Positions 1 through 12,800 of a stretch of 64,000 nt of DNA are shown one piece after another. Each line of letters opens with the position of its first letter. Within the stretch, counting starts at the first letter, position 1. The position numbers and the translations under genes were made by a program. The notes under the pieces are model-generated. The model was not told the origin of the DNA and did no database searches. It worked only from the letters and a program-made list of their open reading frames with translations. Origin of the DNA: Enoplosus armatus (lineage: Eukaryota > Chordata > Actinopteri > Centrarchiformes > Enoplosidae); NCBI RefSeq assembly GCF_043641665.1, contig NC_092184.1, positions 3,579,608 to 3,643,607 of the forward strand, given 5' to 3'.

Positions 1-1060
1 AAAACTGGATGAAGGACAACAAAGGTTGGTGGCGCTGCCCTCGGACTCATCAAGCCGTTAAGTGTGGCCTGAAGAAATCCCGTGCCACCTGCAAGCACTG
101 TGTGAGGGACCTATCTTGCAAGTCCTGCTGTGAGGACATTGTATCTTGACTGTCCAAGTGTAATGGGAAGCAAACCCCGGAAACATGTGCTGTCCTTGAT
201 GGTTCTCATGGTACCATTCTTCAACCCACTGCTCAGCATCTCCACCTGGATGGGACAGCTGAGAAATCATCCTTCAGAAGTGTTCACTAAGATGTTGAAA
301 CTCTTCGTGGCTCATCTGTCAGTTTCCAGATCTCCTCTGTCGCATACCCCGAGAAGACCTTCACCATCAATCATTTTACTTTACTGCAGGCCGGTTAGCA
401 CTTTCAGACCTCACCTATCCTGTGCTGTACCTCTTCAAAGAAAATACAAGCTCCAGTCTGACTGGCTCCTTCTGGGTCACCTGCAGCTGTCAAAACCCCG
501 TCTAGGATGGACACTCCAAGGCCCCATCAGAGACTTTCAATCTCAGAACTCCTCAGTGCCTGTCCAGTGTCTGTTCACATCAGATCAAGGCAAGACCAAC
601 AAGCCATGGAGCTTCTTTAACAGGCCACAGGAGGAGCTCAAGTCAATGGTGTTAACCGCTATGCCACGCCCCTTCTTAGGCTAGCAAATTCTCCTCTATA
701 TTGGAGCTATTTGCGGCACCATCCAGCGCACACCTCTGTGACCTAATCAGAAATGAACTCACCCTCCCAATCAGAGACACTACACTTTAGAACGATTCTA
801 AACTGTACTCCCCTGGCTTCAAGCAGGCTCTTGCTGCTTTACAGTATTTGTAGGACCAAGTGTATCAGAAATCCAAAACCTCACAGTCAAGATTGGACAT
901 ATGTCGATGCAGCCAATAACCCTGCTGCTGACATTACAAGAGGCAAATCCTCGCCAGATGTCCTCAGTCCAAATAGATGGACCAAATGGCCCATCTTTCT
1001 TGTATGGATCTCCAGATACGGAAACTTCAGTATGCTGAACCTGATGATGATCAGAGTTGA
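1..1060 (+). mobile_element. Degenerate BEL/Pao LTR-retrotransposon polyprotein relic
   Basis: Conceptual pieces of a Pao/BEL polyprotein lie in order on the + strand but are broken by stops and frameshifts. Bases 3-148 encode a Cys/His-rich stretch (RCPRTH, KCGLKK, TCKHC, SCKSCC) like the gag zinc-knuckle region and end in a stop. Around 290-360 there is a protease-like segment reading VETLRGSSVSFQISS. Around 840-1010 lies the RNaseH-to-integrase linker with YVDAANNPAADITRGK followed by PNRWTK, a hallmark of this group (normally NPADD.TRG). The reverse transcriptase core is missing, so a large internal deletion is likely. No LTRs were recognised and the element runs off the left edge. It is not expected to be functional. 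Family assignment rests on remembered motifs. Confidence 0.7.
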
Positions 1061-2287
1061 AAAAGTCTCACTTCTGTGGTGTCATCAACATGTGTGCTTT
1101 TATATGTGTAATGCTGTAATAACTATTTTCTTGTATATTGAATATTGTTGTTTTTAGATTGATTGTTCGGCCTATAAAATGTGAAAGAAATGAAATGTAT
1201 AATACAAACACAAAAACAACAAATCCTCACATTTGGGAAGCTGGAAACACAGAATGTTTGTTTTTGCTTATCTTTATCTTATAAACGTATCGATTATTGA
1301 CTATTTGTTTGAGCACTATATACAGCACAATAGCCTATGTTAAAACAAGAAAACGGTCAGATACATAAAAATGCGTAAACATTTGGGCTCGTGGAAAATT
1401 TCACCACTAATTACAAATGTCTATATTGTCCAGTAAAAGTTAACCACGTCAGTACCTTTGTGTTCCCCTTCACAAAGCCTGCCCCATTCTGCCTACATGT
1501 ACCAGCATGCATTGTGTGTGTGTGTGCTTTGCAAAGGCTCTGAAGACCTGCCAAGTTTGATAATGGGCTCCTTCTCCTGGCGGTTAGCATTGACGAACAA
1601 TGTATGCAGTTGGGAAGAATCGGTTGAAACAATAGACGTCCTCATGTAGCCATAGAGGCCACTGAGCAGCTGAGCTTGACACTTTCAGCAAAAACAACCA
1701 CAGCAAATGTAATACTCCTGCAAAACTGATGACCTTCCCATCGGCCCAATGTGTTTGTGCAAATTAGCAATTGTTGCTAAATGTAGCAAGTGTTTGGAAT
1801 AATTAGCAAACGTTTGCCTGCTAACGTGCTTTACTTCATAGCGGCCACGGTAAACATTACACCTGCAAAACTTGCCATTGTGAACATGTTACAAACGTTT
1901 CGACAGGTGACACATACTCAGCCTAGGGAGTGATGTCAAATACGTATGTCACCTAAATATACAGTAAATACCAAGTTATGATATATCTAATGTTGCATAA
2001 TCAGAGGTTCTTTTCTCAAACCATGTTGTTTTATTGCCCTGGTTTAGTCAGTCAGGTGCGAGACAAAGAACCTTCACGCTGACTGCCTGGGGCACTTCCT
2101 GTACAGTAAATCCTCAACTGACCATACGGATAAACTATATTCACGGTCATAGATGTAAACATCCGTTTCTCTCACAGCTGCTGAAGTTCTGAAACCTTGT
2201 GTTAAATTCTGTCTTTTTTCAACGGAACAAAAGACTTTTTAAGTGCTCCGCTTCTTCAGTCACTTAGTCAAATACAAAAAAAACCCA

Positions 2288-2320
<33 letters not shown>

Positions 2321-3480
2321 TACATATATATAAGCTGGCTTCATTAATGTTAACATGCAGGCTGCAACAAAACTGGCATAACAGCAACATTATTGTTAAT
2401 TATTACATTATTTTATAGCCTCTGGCGCTCTGTAATGCTCTCAGTGTATTTTCTGCAAATACAATGTGTTGCACTGTGTATACGTCTGTCATAGTGATAT
2501 GAAGCTGAATGCACTCAACACAGAGTAATGTGTATAATCTGTGTATCCTGTCAGCTCCTGGGCTTAGTGTTGCTTGTTGCCGCTTTGTGGCTGCAGTGGG
2601 TCACTATTTAACTTAAGTAGTCAGTCTTTCTGAGGTGACCAATCGTTGGGATTCAGCAGTAAACATTTGCAGGTATTTAACTAGGAGTATGTTAAGCATG
2701 CATGACGATAGTAACATTTGCAATAGTGTTTGGGTCACACCAAACTGCATGCAAATCCGAGTGGGCATAAAGTGTGCCACTTTAATGTTTAGCCATTACT
2801 GGTGTCCCTGTCGTCATGAGATCACGTGGGTCAAAATGTAATCTTCGTCGTGTCAGCATCACACAGCATAGGAAGCTGAAGTAGATTCCCACAATTGGAA
2901 GGCAAAACGCTGCGAGGTTCAGCCAGGAAACAATTAAAAAGTCAGATGGGAGCTTCGTTATAATGCCAGACACAAATTGTTTAGCAAAGCATGCCTCCAG
3001 CTATTCTTCCGTAAACACAAGGTTGAGATGACTCATTTGTTTTTAGTTTGCTCAAAGTCTTTATACAAATTTCAGCACATCAATTTGAGTAGAAAATTGC
3101 ACAATAATGGCCTTTTATGCAAAAAGGTCTTATATTTCTTTTAAAAAAATAATCATTTTTTTGGCCCGGAGGCATCAAAGTCTGCAGTCAACTGTCTGAC
3201 ATGAGATGCCAACACTCAACCTGCAAACGCGAGAAGATGCTTTGGTACATTCTGAGCTGTTACTGCTTCGCCTCTTGGTAAAGGTTTTATTTATGCCAGA
3301 GATGCCGAAGCTCAAACTAAAACAAAAACAAGACTCTATCCCACAAACCAGCAGTAAGAAATCTCCTGCAGCTACAAATCAAAATGTGGAAACAATATAT
3401 CCTTTCAAATTTGGATGTTGAGTGGGGGCTCAGGGAGGACTGAGATGCCGCTTCCCAGTCTCTCTTCCATGGTCCCGATG
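1061..3480. other. Intergenic upstream of pou2af2; no gene seen
   Basis: No open frame here has homology or splice support. The stretch is AT-rich and includes an (AT)n tract at 2288-2332 and one perfect octamer ATGCAAAT at 2749-2756. In mammals BTG4 lies beyond POU2AF2, but no BTG domain motif was found here, so that neighbour is either further left or absent. Confidence 0.6.
2288..2332. repeat. (AT)n microsatellite
   Basis: Nearly pure alternating TA with two single interruptions (TG and TAC). Confidence 0.9.
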
Positions 3481-3506
3481 CTTCCAACCCCTAATCTTGA
3501 CTGCAG

Positions 3507-3547
3507 ATGCAAATAGTCTAAAAAACGTCCCTACCAAACATTTGCAT
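3507..3547. promoter_or_regulatory. Pair of inverted perfect octamers upstream of pou2af2
   Basis: ATGCAAAT is at 3507-3514 and its reverse complement ATTTGCAT is at 3540-3547, separated by 25 bases. They lie about 300 and 265 bases upstream of the inferred pou2af2 start codon at 3811. The octamer is the binding site of POU2F (OCT) factors, the DNA-bound partners of POU2AF proteins. A role in autoregulation is an inference from position and motif only. Confidence 0.5.
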
Positions 3548-3741
3548 TTAAACAAATAGATAAAGGTCATTTTGAAAAGCTTGCCTCCTCATGACTGCAG
3601 TGTGAGGTGGCATGTTCCATGTGTCCCTGCCCTCCTGACAACATAGTTAAAGCTCCCATCGTGGCACGCCACTCAGTATGGTGCTGCACACTGGGATTCA
3701 GCTACTGTAGGCAAATACAGCAGAGGGAGAACAGAGAGGCC

Positions 3742-3775
<34 letters not shown>

Positions 3776-3797
3776 AGTGTGTGTGTGTATATGTGTG
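3742..3797. repeat. (GT)n microsatellite just 5' of pou2af2 start codon
   Basis: A compound GT repeat with TAT and GA interruptions ends about 14 bases before the ATG at 3811, so it probably lies in the 5' UTR or core promoter. Confidence 0.85.
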
Positions 3798-3810
3798 GTC
3801 ACACAGCATC

Positions 3811-3820
3811 ATGGACACAG
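3811..3820 (+). CDS. pou2af2: pou2af2 coding exon 1 (micro-exon, start codon)
   Basis: ATGGACACAG followed by GTAAGACA encodes M-D-T plus one base of the Glu codon completed by exon 2. The ATG has A at -3 and G at +4, a strong Kozak context. The splice to exon 2 reads MDTEYSKR, close to the known family N-terminus. Confidence 0.75.
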
Positions 3821-6800
3821 GTAAGACATACTCATTCATATGTGACAGCTGCTCCTGCTGCCGTCGCTATTCTTCTGCATGTAATGTCTAATGGTTACGC
3901 TGTTAAACACCAGCTTTCTTTCCTTTTTAATTGTATAAATTAGAGCTTTTATTTTGGAGACTGCGTGGAGAAACATTTAGAGGGATCTTTTTTGTGTGTG
4001 TGTGACAATGTCATTTGTATTCTGGCTATTATTTCACGACATGTGTACTTATTAAATCCATAGTTTCTCTCCTGATATTGATTTGCAAATGCTGTCTCCA
4101 TACAATTCACATAAATCAGTGTTTGATATTCAAAAGATGCTTTTAATATCGAGCACTTGTAAGTTATCATATGCTAATTAATTTCATATTGTAATGTATA
4201 TTTAGATACGAAATAATACCTGAAAGGATGATGTTTAACAACAACAAGGTGTAAAAAAATAATACAAAATAAATAATAATAATAATAATAATTTTGAAGT
4301 AACCCAAAGAATATTTAGTACTTTCAAGAATCTCATTGGCCGAGCAAAGTTGGGGCTTATCTAAAATATCCATTCAAAAAGCTGGGATCTTTTACATAAA
4401 GTTTTTTGCATGCAATTTCCGTTTGCGTAATAAAGTTTGCATTTTCATTGAGTTTATGCTTCTGCTTCCCAGGAATGTCCCCAAATCACACCGGCACACA
4501 TTTGAGATTCGTAAAGACCAGTGTAATAGCAAATTAGCTGTTTCTGTGATGCACGCATGTAGAGTTTCTCATCTTCATTTAAGTGTGCGGCTCTTTTTGT
4601 AATGTTTGAGTTGCTCTAAACCATCCTAACCCCCCCCCCCCCCCCCCCCCCAGCCTTCCTTCACTGTGAGGTTTCAGCGACTGTGTTTGTAGTAAATTGC
4701 CTCTTTTTAGCAGGCCATTTGCATTGACCAAACCAAAGGCAATTTCCATGACATTTACACACCGATACCAAAGAGTCATTCACCTATATGAATAAAACTG
4801 TGAAACATTCAAATGAACACACATTTGTGGGGATGGATGAAAATTTGTATGAGTTGTTACCAGCTGCAAGTCAAACTGTCTCTGGATTTGTATCAAATGT
4901 GGATTCCCAAACAGTTTTTTTTTTTTCTGCTCCATCTAGAATATTCTAAGAGAGTGTACCAAGGCGTTCGAGTCAAGCACACCGTCAAAGACCTGCTGGC
5001 GGAGAAGCGATCCCGACAGACAAATGGGCCCAGATACAGTGTAAGCACAATCTCCTCTAAACCGCTCGGCTTTTGTCCTGTCCTGTCTCTCCCCACTTCA
5101 TTTTTCTCCCAAACCAAACAGTGCAGCCACAGTTGACATTCTGTTGGTGGCACAATTAAGAGGTCGCTTTCTGAAAATCTCCTCTCCTTGTTTACATTTT
5201 GGCTTGTTTTGTGGACCAACGATCCTCGGTTGATCCATTGACCACCTGTACCTCCCCCACCTTCAGTCTCTGCTCCCCTCGAGCGCTCGCAAAGCCAATC
5301 TGCAAATAGCTGAGCACTGTGTGTGTAGAGAGAGACACAAAGCGCCAGAGTCCCATCCTGACCTCACAAAAGAACACCGACACAATGCCTGCAATGGCGA
5401 CGGCCGCGGTCGCCCAAAAAACTCCCCTGGGGTGGAGGCGGGGGGTGGCGTGGGAGGATTGAGGTGGACAGGTAGCATAGAGAGACAGAAAGAGGGCAGA
5501 GAAGGAGGCTGCCTATGCAAAGTTTGATCCACGCACACCTGCCAGCCGACATTGTCCTCTGCCGTGTACAGGCCGCAGACAAACCTCCCATTGTTGTCTC
5601 CGAAACACGCCAACACACACTCTCACAGCCAGAGAAGCAAGGCTCTGCTTTAGACTGCTGCATGAACAAGCAAGACAGGCTTTTCATTTCCCACAAACCG
5701 CCTTGTCGAAAGGCTTTCACAGGACAGTATTCACTGTTTGTTTTCTGTTTAGCATCGGCATGTCCACTCTGTAGATACGCAGGCCGCTGACAACTCGCGC
5801 AGCGACAGGATTGTGGGAGAGACAAAAGGGAAGATGTCAGGGACAGGTCCAAAACTTAGCCTCCTCCAATGCGACACTTGGCACGACCAGTTGGGACTTT
5901 TATTTTTGAGTTTTGTAACTTTAGCGCGTGTAGCGAAGAGATCACAACCACTGGGGCTACTCCTGGCTGTGCTGGTGACAGATTGAAGTTTTATTTAAAC
6001 ACAAATGTTGTGGAGGCAGAGCAGCTCTGAAAGGTGAAATATACATGCGGTTGAGTTCGGCTTCAGTTGGCAAACAAACACAGTTTCAGAGTGCGGGTGG
6101 AAGACTGGCAACGCTGTGATCTCAAGTCAGCCAGCCTTAGTACCGTAGATGTTGACCTTTCAAATTAACACTCACTGACATTTATACCTCTCGTTTAGAG
6201 TTCAGGCCCAGTTTTGCCTTTTAGCATTTATTCCAAAATTCTGTGACTTTAAAGGATAAGGCCGGCGACGTATCGATCCGCCTAACAAGTACCGTCTGTG
6301 TATCCGCAGCCTGATGGATGTTGTTCCTCTGTGCCTTAGAGCTCCATTGCTGCTGTGCAATAACCAACAGTTTCCACTTGAGCAGAAAACTTTGTGTTTG
6401 TGTACGACCCCATCACTCGTCGTAAGAAGCTGGAGGAGAAAATTGGATTTCAGGGCCTTTAGAAACACATCGAGGAGAACTCAGTATTTGTATTGAAAGG
6501 ACTGATAGATTGGTTTTCAGTCTTTTCATGCGATTTGATGATTTGATTCTTCTGAATCTGCCTCCAGAGCAGCTGCTTCTGGAAACTATTCATGTGAGCA
6601 AAACTACAACTTGTTTACCTAACCCTAACTCTAGCCGGATGAGTGGCGGTGAGCTACATTTCTGAGTTGTTTGAGCACTGACATCATCTGATGGAGGCAG
6701 AAATGACTGGTGCAAAAGCAGAACGCGGTGTCTAAACCTGACTTTAAAGCAGGACTTCCAACAGCGTGTTGGATAAGTGTCTCTGCCAGGGGTCAATGAG

Positions 6801-9800
6801 TCCACAGCTCAAGAGGCTTCTGATTTGCTTTCTGTTTGATTCAGTTTTACAGATGATCAGCCTTCTCTTATAGATTCAAAGTTCAAAATAAAAGTTGAAT
6901 TTGCACCTATACTGTTAAAAAGTGCCATTTTAATTTCAAACTGCCTCAAGACACTTAAGGCATTTTCAAAATAAAGCGACACTTTTGGAACGAGAGGGGG
7001 ATCCAGCATTAAAGTGAAACTATGAAATGAAATGATAAGAAGAATAAGATCACATTCTTACTCTTAGAAATACAAAAGTTGGAAATAAAACACAACTTTG
7101 CTCAATTCAATATGCTCAGTCATTTTGCTGCTGCAGTCAAAGTAATGATAGCTGATGTTAAACGTATAACTTATATATATATATATATAGATGGATATAG
7201 TTATGTTTCTGACACTACTGAGTCGGTTCACTGACTTAATGACCTTTTCAGTCATGCTACTGTTGCTAATGTTTTAGCATTTACCATTATCCTCTAACTG
7301 CCATCTGTGGCCACAGTTCAGCAGAAGTTACATACAGTCTTCTCACTGTAAGGCAGTTTATCTGTTACGTTGGAAACACACGACATTTTAATTCGATAAG
7401 TATTTTTTAAGTAAGAACTGTGTGCCGTGTTCTTGGTTTGGGTTAAATATACATGTAAAGTAATTTATTTACTTTCATTCTGTCAAATCAGTGGATGTAC
7501 CTTCCATTACACTGGGTGGTGTGTGCAGGCATGTGGCCTGCAATTTTTCAATGCAATGTTGCACTGCATGTTTCTAAATGATCCATGAACGAAGCACAGA
7601 GACACACAGTAACTAAAGCCATCCGCGTCCTTATGTTAGCTAACGCTGCCTTTTCTCTCCGGGAATAAAAGCCCATTGAGAGTAAAGAGCAAACTCTAAC
7701 CACAGAGTCTCCTCATGTTGGAACACAGAGAGGAGAACGTTTCTATTGAGGCGGTGTGCCCAAACATGCCGCTGCTACATAAATGATCCAGGACTGTGAG
7801 AAACGAAGGCGTGCGACGCAGAAAACTCCAGGCAGTGACATTTTGTAAGGCTGAAGAGGCTTTGTGTGATGCGTCTCTGAGGTCAAACCAACAACAACTC
7901 CCAATTCAAGGTACGGCCGAAATGTGCAGGGACATTTTGATCAGATAAAAGAACAAATAATGGAATAGAAACAAAAAATAGGGGTTATTTGAACTTAAAA
8001 TCCTGAAAACTCAAATACTAGAACATGATAATTGTGAAGTAAGCAAAGGTAAACTGCAATGAAGCAGTGGACCAAGAAAGGAAAATGAAACTGTACGCTT
8101 AATGTGGGAATATTCTCTCAAGAAAATGTGTGTGTGTGTGTGTGTGTTCACTTATAGGTGTGTCCATTCTTTTTTTAAATTATCAGCCTGTAACAGATAG
8201 TGGGAATGTGAGAATATGAATGTTTTGCATAGGAAGGAAGTGTTTTTCTGAGAAATAATGCTAAATAAATCCATCATTGCCCTCCTCCCCCACAAACACA
8301 AACACACACACACACACACACACAAACACGCTGCCTGCCTCTCTGAGCTTGAGCGACCTGATTTCCATACACAGCCTTCAGAGATGCACTGAGCCGTACC
8401 TGGGCCACATGAGGAAGTCTTGGCACTGGCAAATCACATTCAAATTCTGCCCTCAAAATTTGCTTGCCTCCCAGCCAACACGGGCTTAATATCAACTCTT
8501 TCATGTCAGCAATATGCAAACGAGAGAGCCTCTCCTGTCAAACCCTGCCTGTGTGTCTCTACACTCTGTGATGTCTCTGTGAAACAGGCCGACGCACTGA
8601 CGATCCATGTTGCTGGTCAACAAGCGTATCTCACCCAGAAGAAAAGGTCCAGAACATATTATTGATGAAATATGAGAGGATACGAACCGGCTAACAATAA
8701 CAGGATGCAGCACAGACTGCCGAGCGCATGAATGTTGATTGTAGATATTGTGCTCCAGGCACATGTTGCTGTGCGTTTGACGCTCGTCCAGGGGAACCAG
8801 ACAACACGCCCTCTGGCTTTTTGGCCTGCACATCTTTTTTACGATTGCATGAAATGTTTCCGTGTTTTTTAAGCTGTTACAACTTTTAATCTGACACTTC
8901 GTGTGAGATTTGAAACCATGTAAGCTGAATTGGAGGCGAAAGAAAAAGAAAGAAAGTCAGATGTTTCCATTTGTTGGGAGGGGTGCTGCCATAAAAAAAA
9001 CGTGGAGTCTTTGGGTTTAAAACATTTCAAACATCGTATGGCACACAGTACACATGAGATGCTGTCATGTAGAGCGGGAAAGGATATAAGAAAGTAAGAG
9101 ATGAACATGTGTTATAACACAGTTTCTCAACTTCCTCTGGATTTCCATGTTGTCCAAAATCCAGCCGTTGGCGAATCATCAAGTTGTCATGTGAATTTGA
9201 ACATTCAAGAGTCCAGAGTAAGATTTCATCAAGTACTCTCAACAAGTATCTTTAGCACAATTTTGAGGTACTTTACTTGACTATTTGCATTTTATGGTAC
9301 TTTATGCTTCTACTCCACGACATGTATCTGACAGCTGGGGTTACTAATTACTTTTCAGATTCGAAAAAAATGTTGAAGATGAAACCCCAAAGAGGACAAA
9401 TGATTTAATGGTTCACAAAAAGCAAAGCCAACTTTATAGAAAAGTCAAACATTCGTACAAATTTGTGCTGTAGATTTATTTTTTTAATTCCCCGGCCCCA
9501 TTAGTCATTACTCATGACCCCTCAGATTCATCTCGTGACCCTCAGGATGGGAACAACTGGACTAAACTAGCTTACTGTATATAAAGTAGTTCAAACTGGC
9601 TCCACCTCAAGCTGCTACAACAGTAAAACACTGCTTACACACTGATGCGTCAGTATTATCAACTGAGTAATGTCACATGTAGTAATACATCAGTTTCTGC
9701 ACAATGAGTACTTTTAATGTACTGGTACTTTTACATAAAGCGGCTATAATTGATATTTCTATAATAACAATAGTGATGAATGAAGCTTTTCTCTATCCTG

Positions 9801-9826
9801 CTGATCAACTTACACCCCCTCCCGTT

Positions 9827-9857
<31 letters not shown>

Positions 9858-12800
9858 GGGGGGGTCAGAATCCATTTGAAATCTCACTTGTTAACATTCG
9901 AGGCTTTACATGGCCCGGTGCCATGACTGCGTCAGTGAACTTGTCACTTCTTGCTGTCAACACAGTGTTGTTTTGAGGACACAGCTCTGTCTCGTCGTCA
10001 CCAGGCTTTGCTTCTTGTCTCTATGTCTCTGATCTGCACGGCCATTTACTCCTTCAACCTTATTTTTTAGAGATCTTTTTTAATATGTTCTCTCTGTGTC
10101 TTGTGTCAAAATGATTTGTGATTTGCTGTTGTTTTTGCATTTCATTCTAACTTACACTGGGAAGCGCTCTTCACTTGAAAAGTTCTGTGCAAATATAATT
10201 ATTCCAAACAAAAAAAAACAAAAACCCAACTGGGTATAAAAGTAAATAGGGCGTCAAATGAATACACTGGACAATTCAGATAGTACAAGCTATATTTTGT
10301 GACATCGCTGTGCTGCTTGCTTTTCCTTTCCCTGTGTCCTGACTCATGGTCAGAGGCTTTCATGACGGAAGCCAGCAAATATGCTAGTCTCTGGTAGTTT
10401 ATTGTATATTGTGCTTATTACTGGGCCTGTATATCTATTACTTCTTGTTGTTTCCCTTTGCCTCTGTGGTCCAGACATCTCTTGTTCAATTTAATGAGAA
10501 GAAAAAAAAATGGTCCCAAACAAAAAAAAAGTGAGCAAAATAAGACAACTGAACTGCACATGCTGCGTGTACAGGAGGTGTAGACACATACCTGTTCAAC
10601 TCAATGTGGGATTTATTTACATTCTATGGAGGAAGACACTCTGCATGAAACTCCCCCACGCAGACCAGGGGGGCTGAGAGCTAATACAGGTGGATTACAT
10701 GTGTACAAACTGTGTGGGGGGGGGGGGGGACTGAGAATCTTGATGTAAAAGACACACTTAGATAACAGCCGGAAGCACTGCTGTGCAACTTGTTCTCAGA
10801 AAGCGAGAGTGAAAGAGAGGAGCTCTCACGCGCCGGGCTGTTTGCTCAGGGGTTAAAAGAACGAGCACAGCGCGCGCGCACGCGCCAACAGCCAATGCAG
10901 AATCCGTGCACGCGCGTAAGAAGTTGTTCTGAATGTCGCCCCAGTTCGCGCTCCTTGTTTCAACTCTTGCTTCTCTGTCACAGGGGGGATCGACCACTCC
11001 GCCCTCGTTTGTCCAGATGCCAGGTGAGATCTTGCCCCCCCTCCCTCCCCTCCCCTCCCCTCCCTCACCGCCTGCGAGACTAAACCGCGTCAAACGCGCT
11101 CGAGCGTGCGCGTTTGACGCGGTTGTCTGCAGACTTCCGGCCTGCGGCGCGTGCGAGCTGACGCTGCGCTGCCGGCCGCGGTGAAGACGAGGGTGTAACG
11201 TGTCCTCGTGTTGTCCCCCCCCCGCAGGCTCCCACGTGCTGCAAAGCTACTACGGCATGAGGCGGCCCTTCATGTCAGAGTCCGAGTTTTGCCCGTCCAC
11301 CAAGCAGTTCTCCCCCGACATCTACTCGTCCTCCCTGGGCGGCAAACCGCTGGGCTGCGAGCCCTCCGCCATGACCAGCTACTCCTCCCTCATCGACAGC
11401 TACTACCCGGAGACCTTCGGCGATTACCGCAGCGCCGCCGCCTTCTCCAGCTCCGGAGGGTCCTTCCTGCCGTCCTCGGCCCTCTCATCCCTGCTGCCCC
11501 CCTTCGGTGGAGAGTCCTCGCATTTGTTCCTGGTACGACAGAGACGAGAGAAGTGGGGATGGAGGAACTGTTCACTTCACTTCTCTGGGTCCATTTTGTT
11601 CTGTAGTGTGTTGTTTCCCCCCCCCCTCCATGTGTTAGAGAGACAGACAGGGACTGTGGGAACAGAATCAAACGGGGGGGGGGGGGGGGGGGGCACTGAG
11701 GTTATATATGGCAGGCATCTCAGCCACTAGTCCACTTGTTGTTGTTTGTGAAAGCCGGGGGGGGGTAAAGGTCAGGATGAGAGTAAACACTAGAGAGTAA
11801 AGGTCAGGATGTCTCGACCTCTTCTTTTTTTTCTTCCTGTGAGTTCATGGAAGCCCAGTAGTAAATTGCTGGGGTCCCATTTTAACTGTGGTGCTATCGA
11901 GCCATGCAGGGTTATTGTCTTTTCTTACAACTTTTGAGAAATCTGTCTCTCTGAGATTTCCTCTCCCACCCTAATGGCAGTGGAAGTGAACGGAATTTCT
12001 TTGTAAACATCATTTATCTTCCCAGACACACTCGCTCACTGTCAGCAGGTTTATTATATGCGTTTTTTTTTTATATATACAATGTTTTTGTCAATGATTT
12101 CCGTCATTTTATTTAATGAATAAACACATTGAAACTCACGCCATCAACCTTTAACAGTGGTGGATTACTGAGAGCAACGCTGTTTCTGAAAAGAGATATT
12201 TGCTGCTGAATTGTTATGTGGGATTTTTCAGTGTTGTCAGCATAAAGAAATTCCATTCACCTCCATTGTACTGGGATGGGAAAAGTCTCATCTTATGACC
12301 TGGACAAATAAATGTCATGTCATTACAAAAGCACTGTTCTGCTATGAGCAGGGAGTCTGATGCTTCCTGTAGTCAGCGAAGGAAATAGATGAATGAATGA
12401 TTTATCCTCTTGTGTCTTCCTGCCCCAGAGAGACTCATGGGAGCAGTCGGTTCCAGAACCAGTATCCCAGGTGGAGGCTCTGTGCCCAGACAGCCTGGCC
12501 TCCGTCAACGTCCCGCCCTCCATGCCCAGCCCGGAGCACCCGGGGAGCCCCTCCCAGTACCGCTCCCCGAGCCGAGGCTCCTCCATGGGCCCCGTGTCCA
12601 GCGGCCAGCACTACACCCTGCACTCCATGGAGGATGCCCACTACCACCCCTTAACCACCAGCAGCTCCTACCCGGCCCCCTCCGCCTCCTTCGCCTGCCC
12701 CCCTTACATGGGCAGCCCCGTCAGCGACCTGGTGTCCAAGATGGTGACAGAGGAGGTCGCCGACGGCCACGCCGGCCTCCCTGCCAGCGGCGAGGCTCAC

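Larger units (their letters stand above)
5041..10983. other. pou2af2 intron 2 (5.9 kb), no additional gene
   Basis: This is the largest intron of pou2af2. It contains GT/CA microsatellites (8127-8147, 8291-8328), a dispersed repeat copy at 9225-9735, T12 followed by a run of 28 G at 9825-9864, and the start of a CpG-rich stretch near 10840. Long antisense open frames around 5260-5850 have no protein-like homology and are treated as chance. Confidence 0.7.
10840..11570. other. CpG-rich segment over pou2af2 exons 3 and 4
   Basis: The segment contains dense CG dinucleotides (for example GCGCGCGCACGCGCC near 10871) in an otherwise AT-rich locus. It covers the end of intron 2, exon 3, intron 3 and exon 4. 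It could be an internal or alternative promoter, or simply GC-rich coding sequence. Confidence 0.45.

Noticed and set aside
1..3480. BTG4, expected next to POU2AF2 by human synteny
   Set aside because: No BTG/Tob domain motifs on either strand; the only protein-like sequence is the BEL/Pao relic.
5263..5852. Long antisense open frames in pou2af2 intron 2
   Set aside because: Overlapping frames with no recognisable domain, no splice pattern and no relation to the neighbours; consistent with chance in GC-rich intron DNA.
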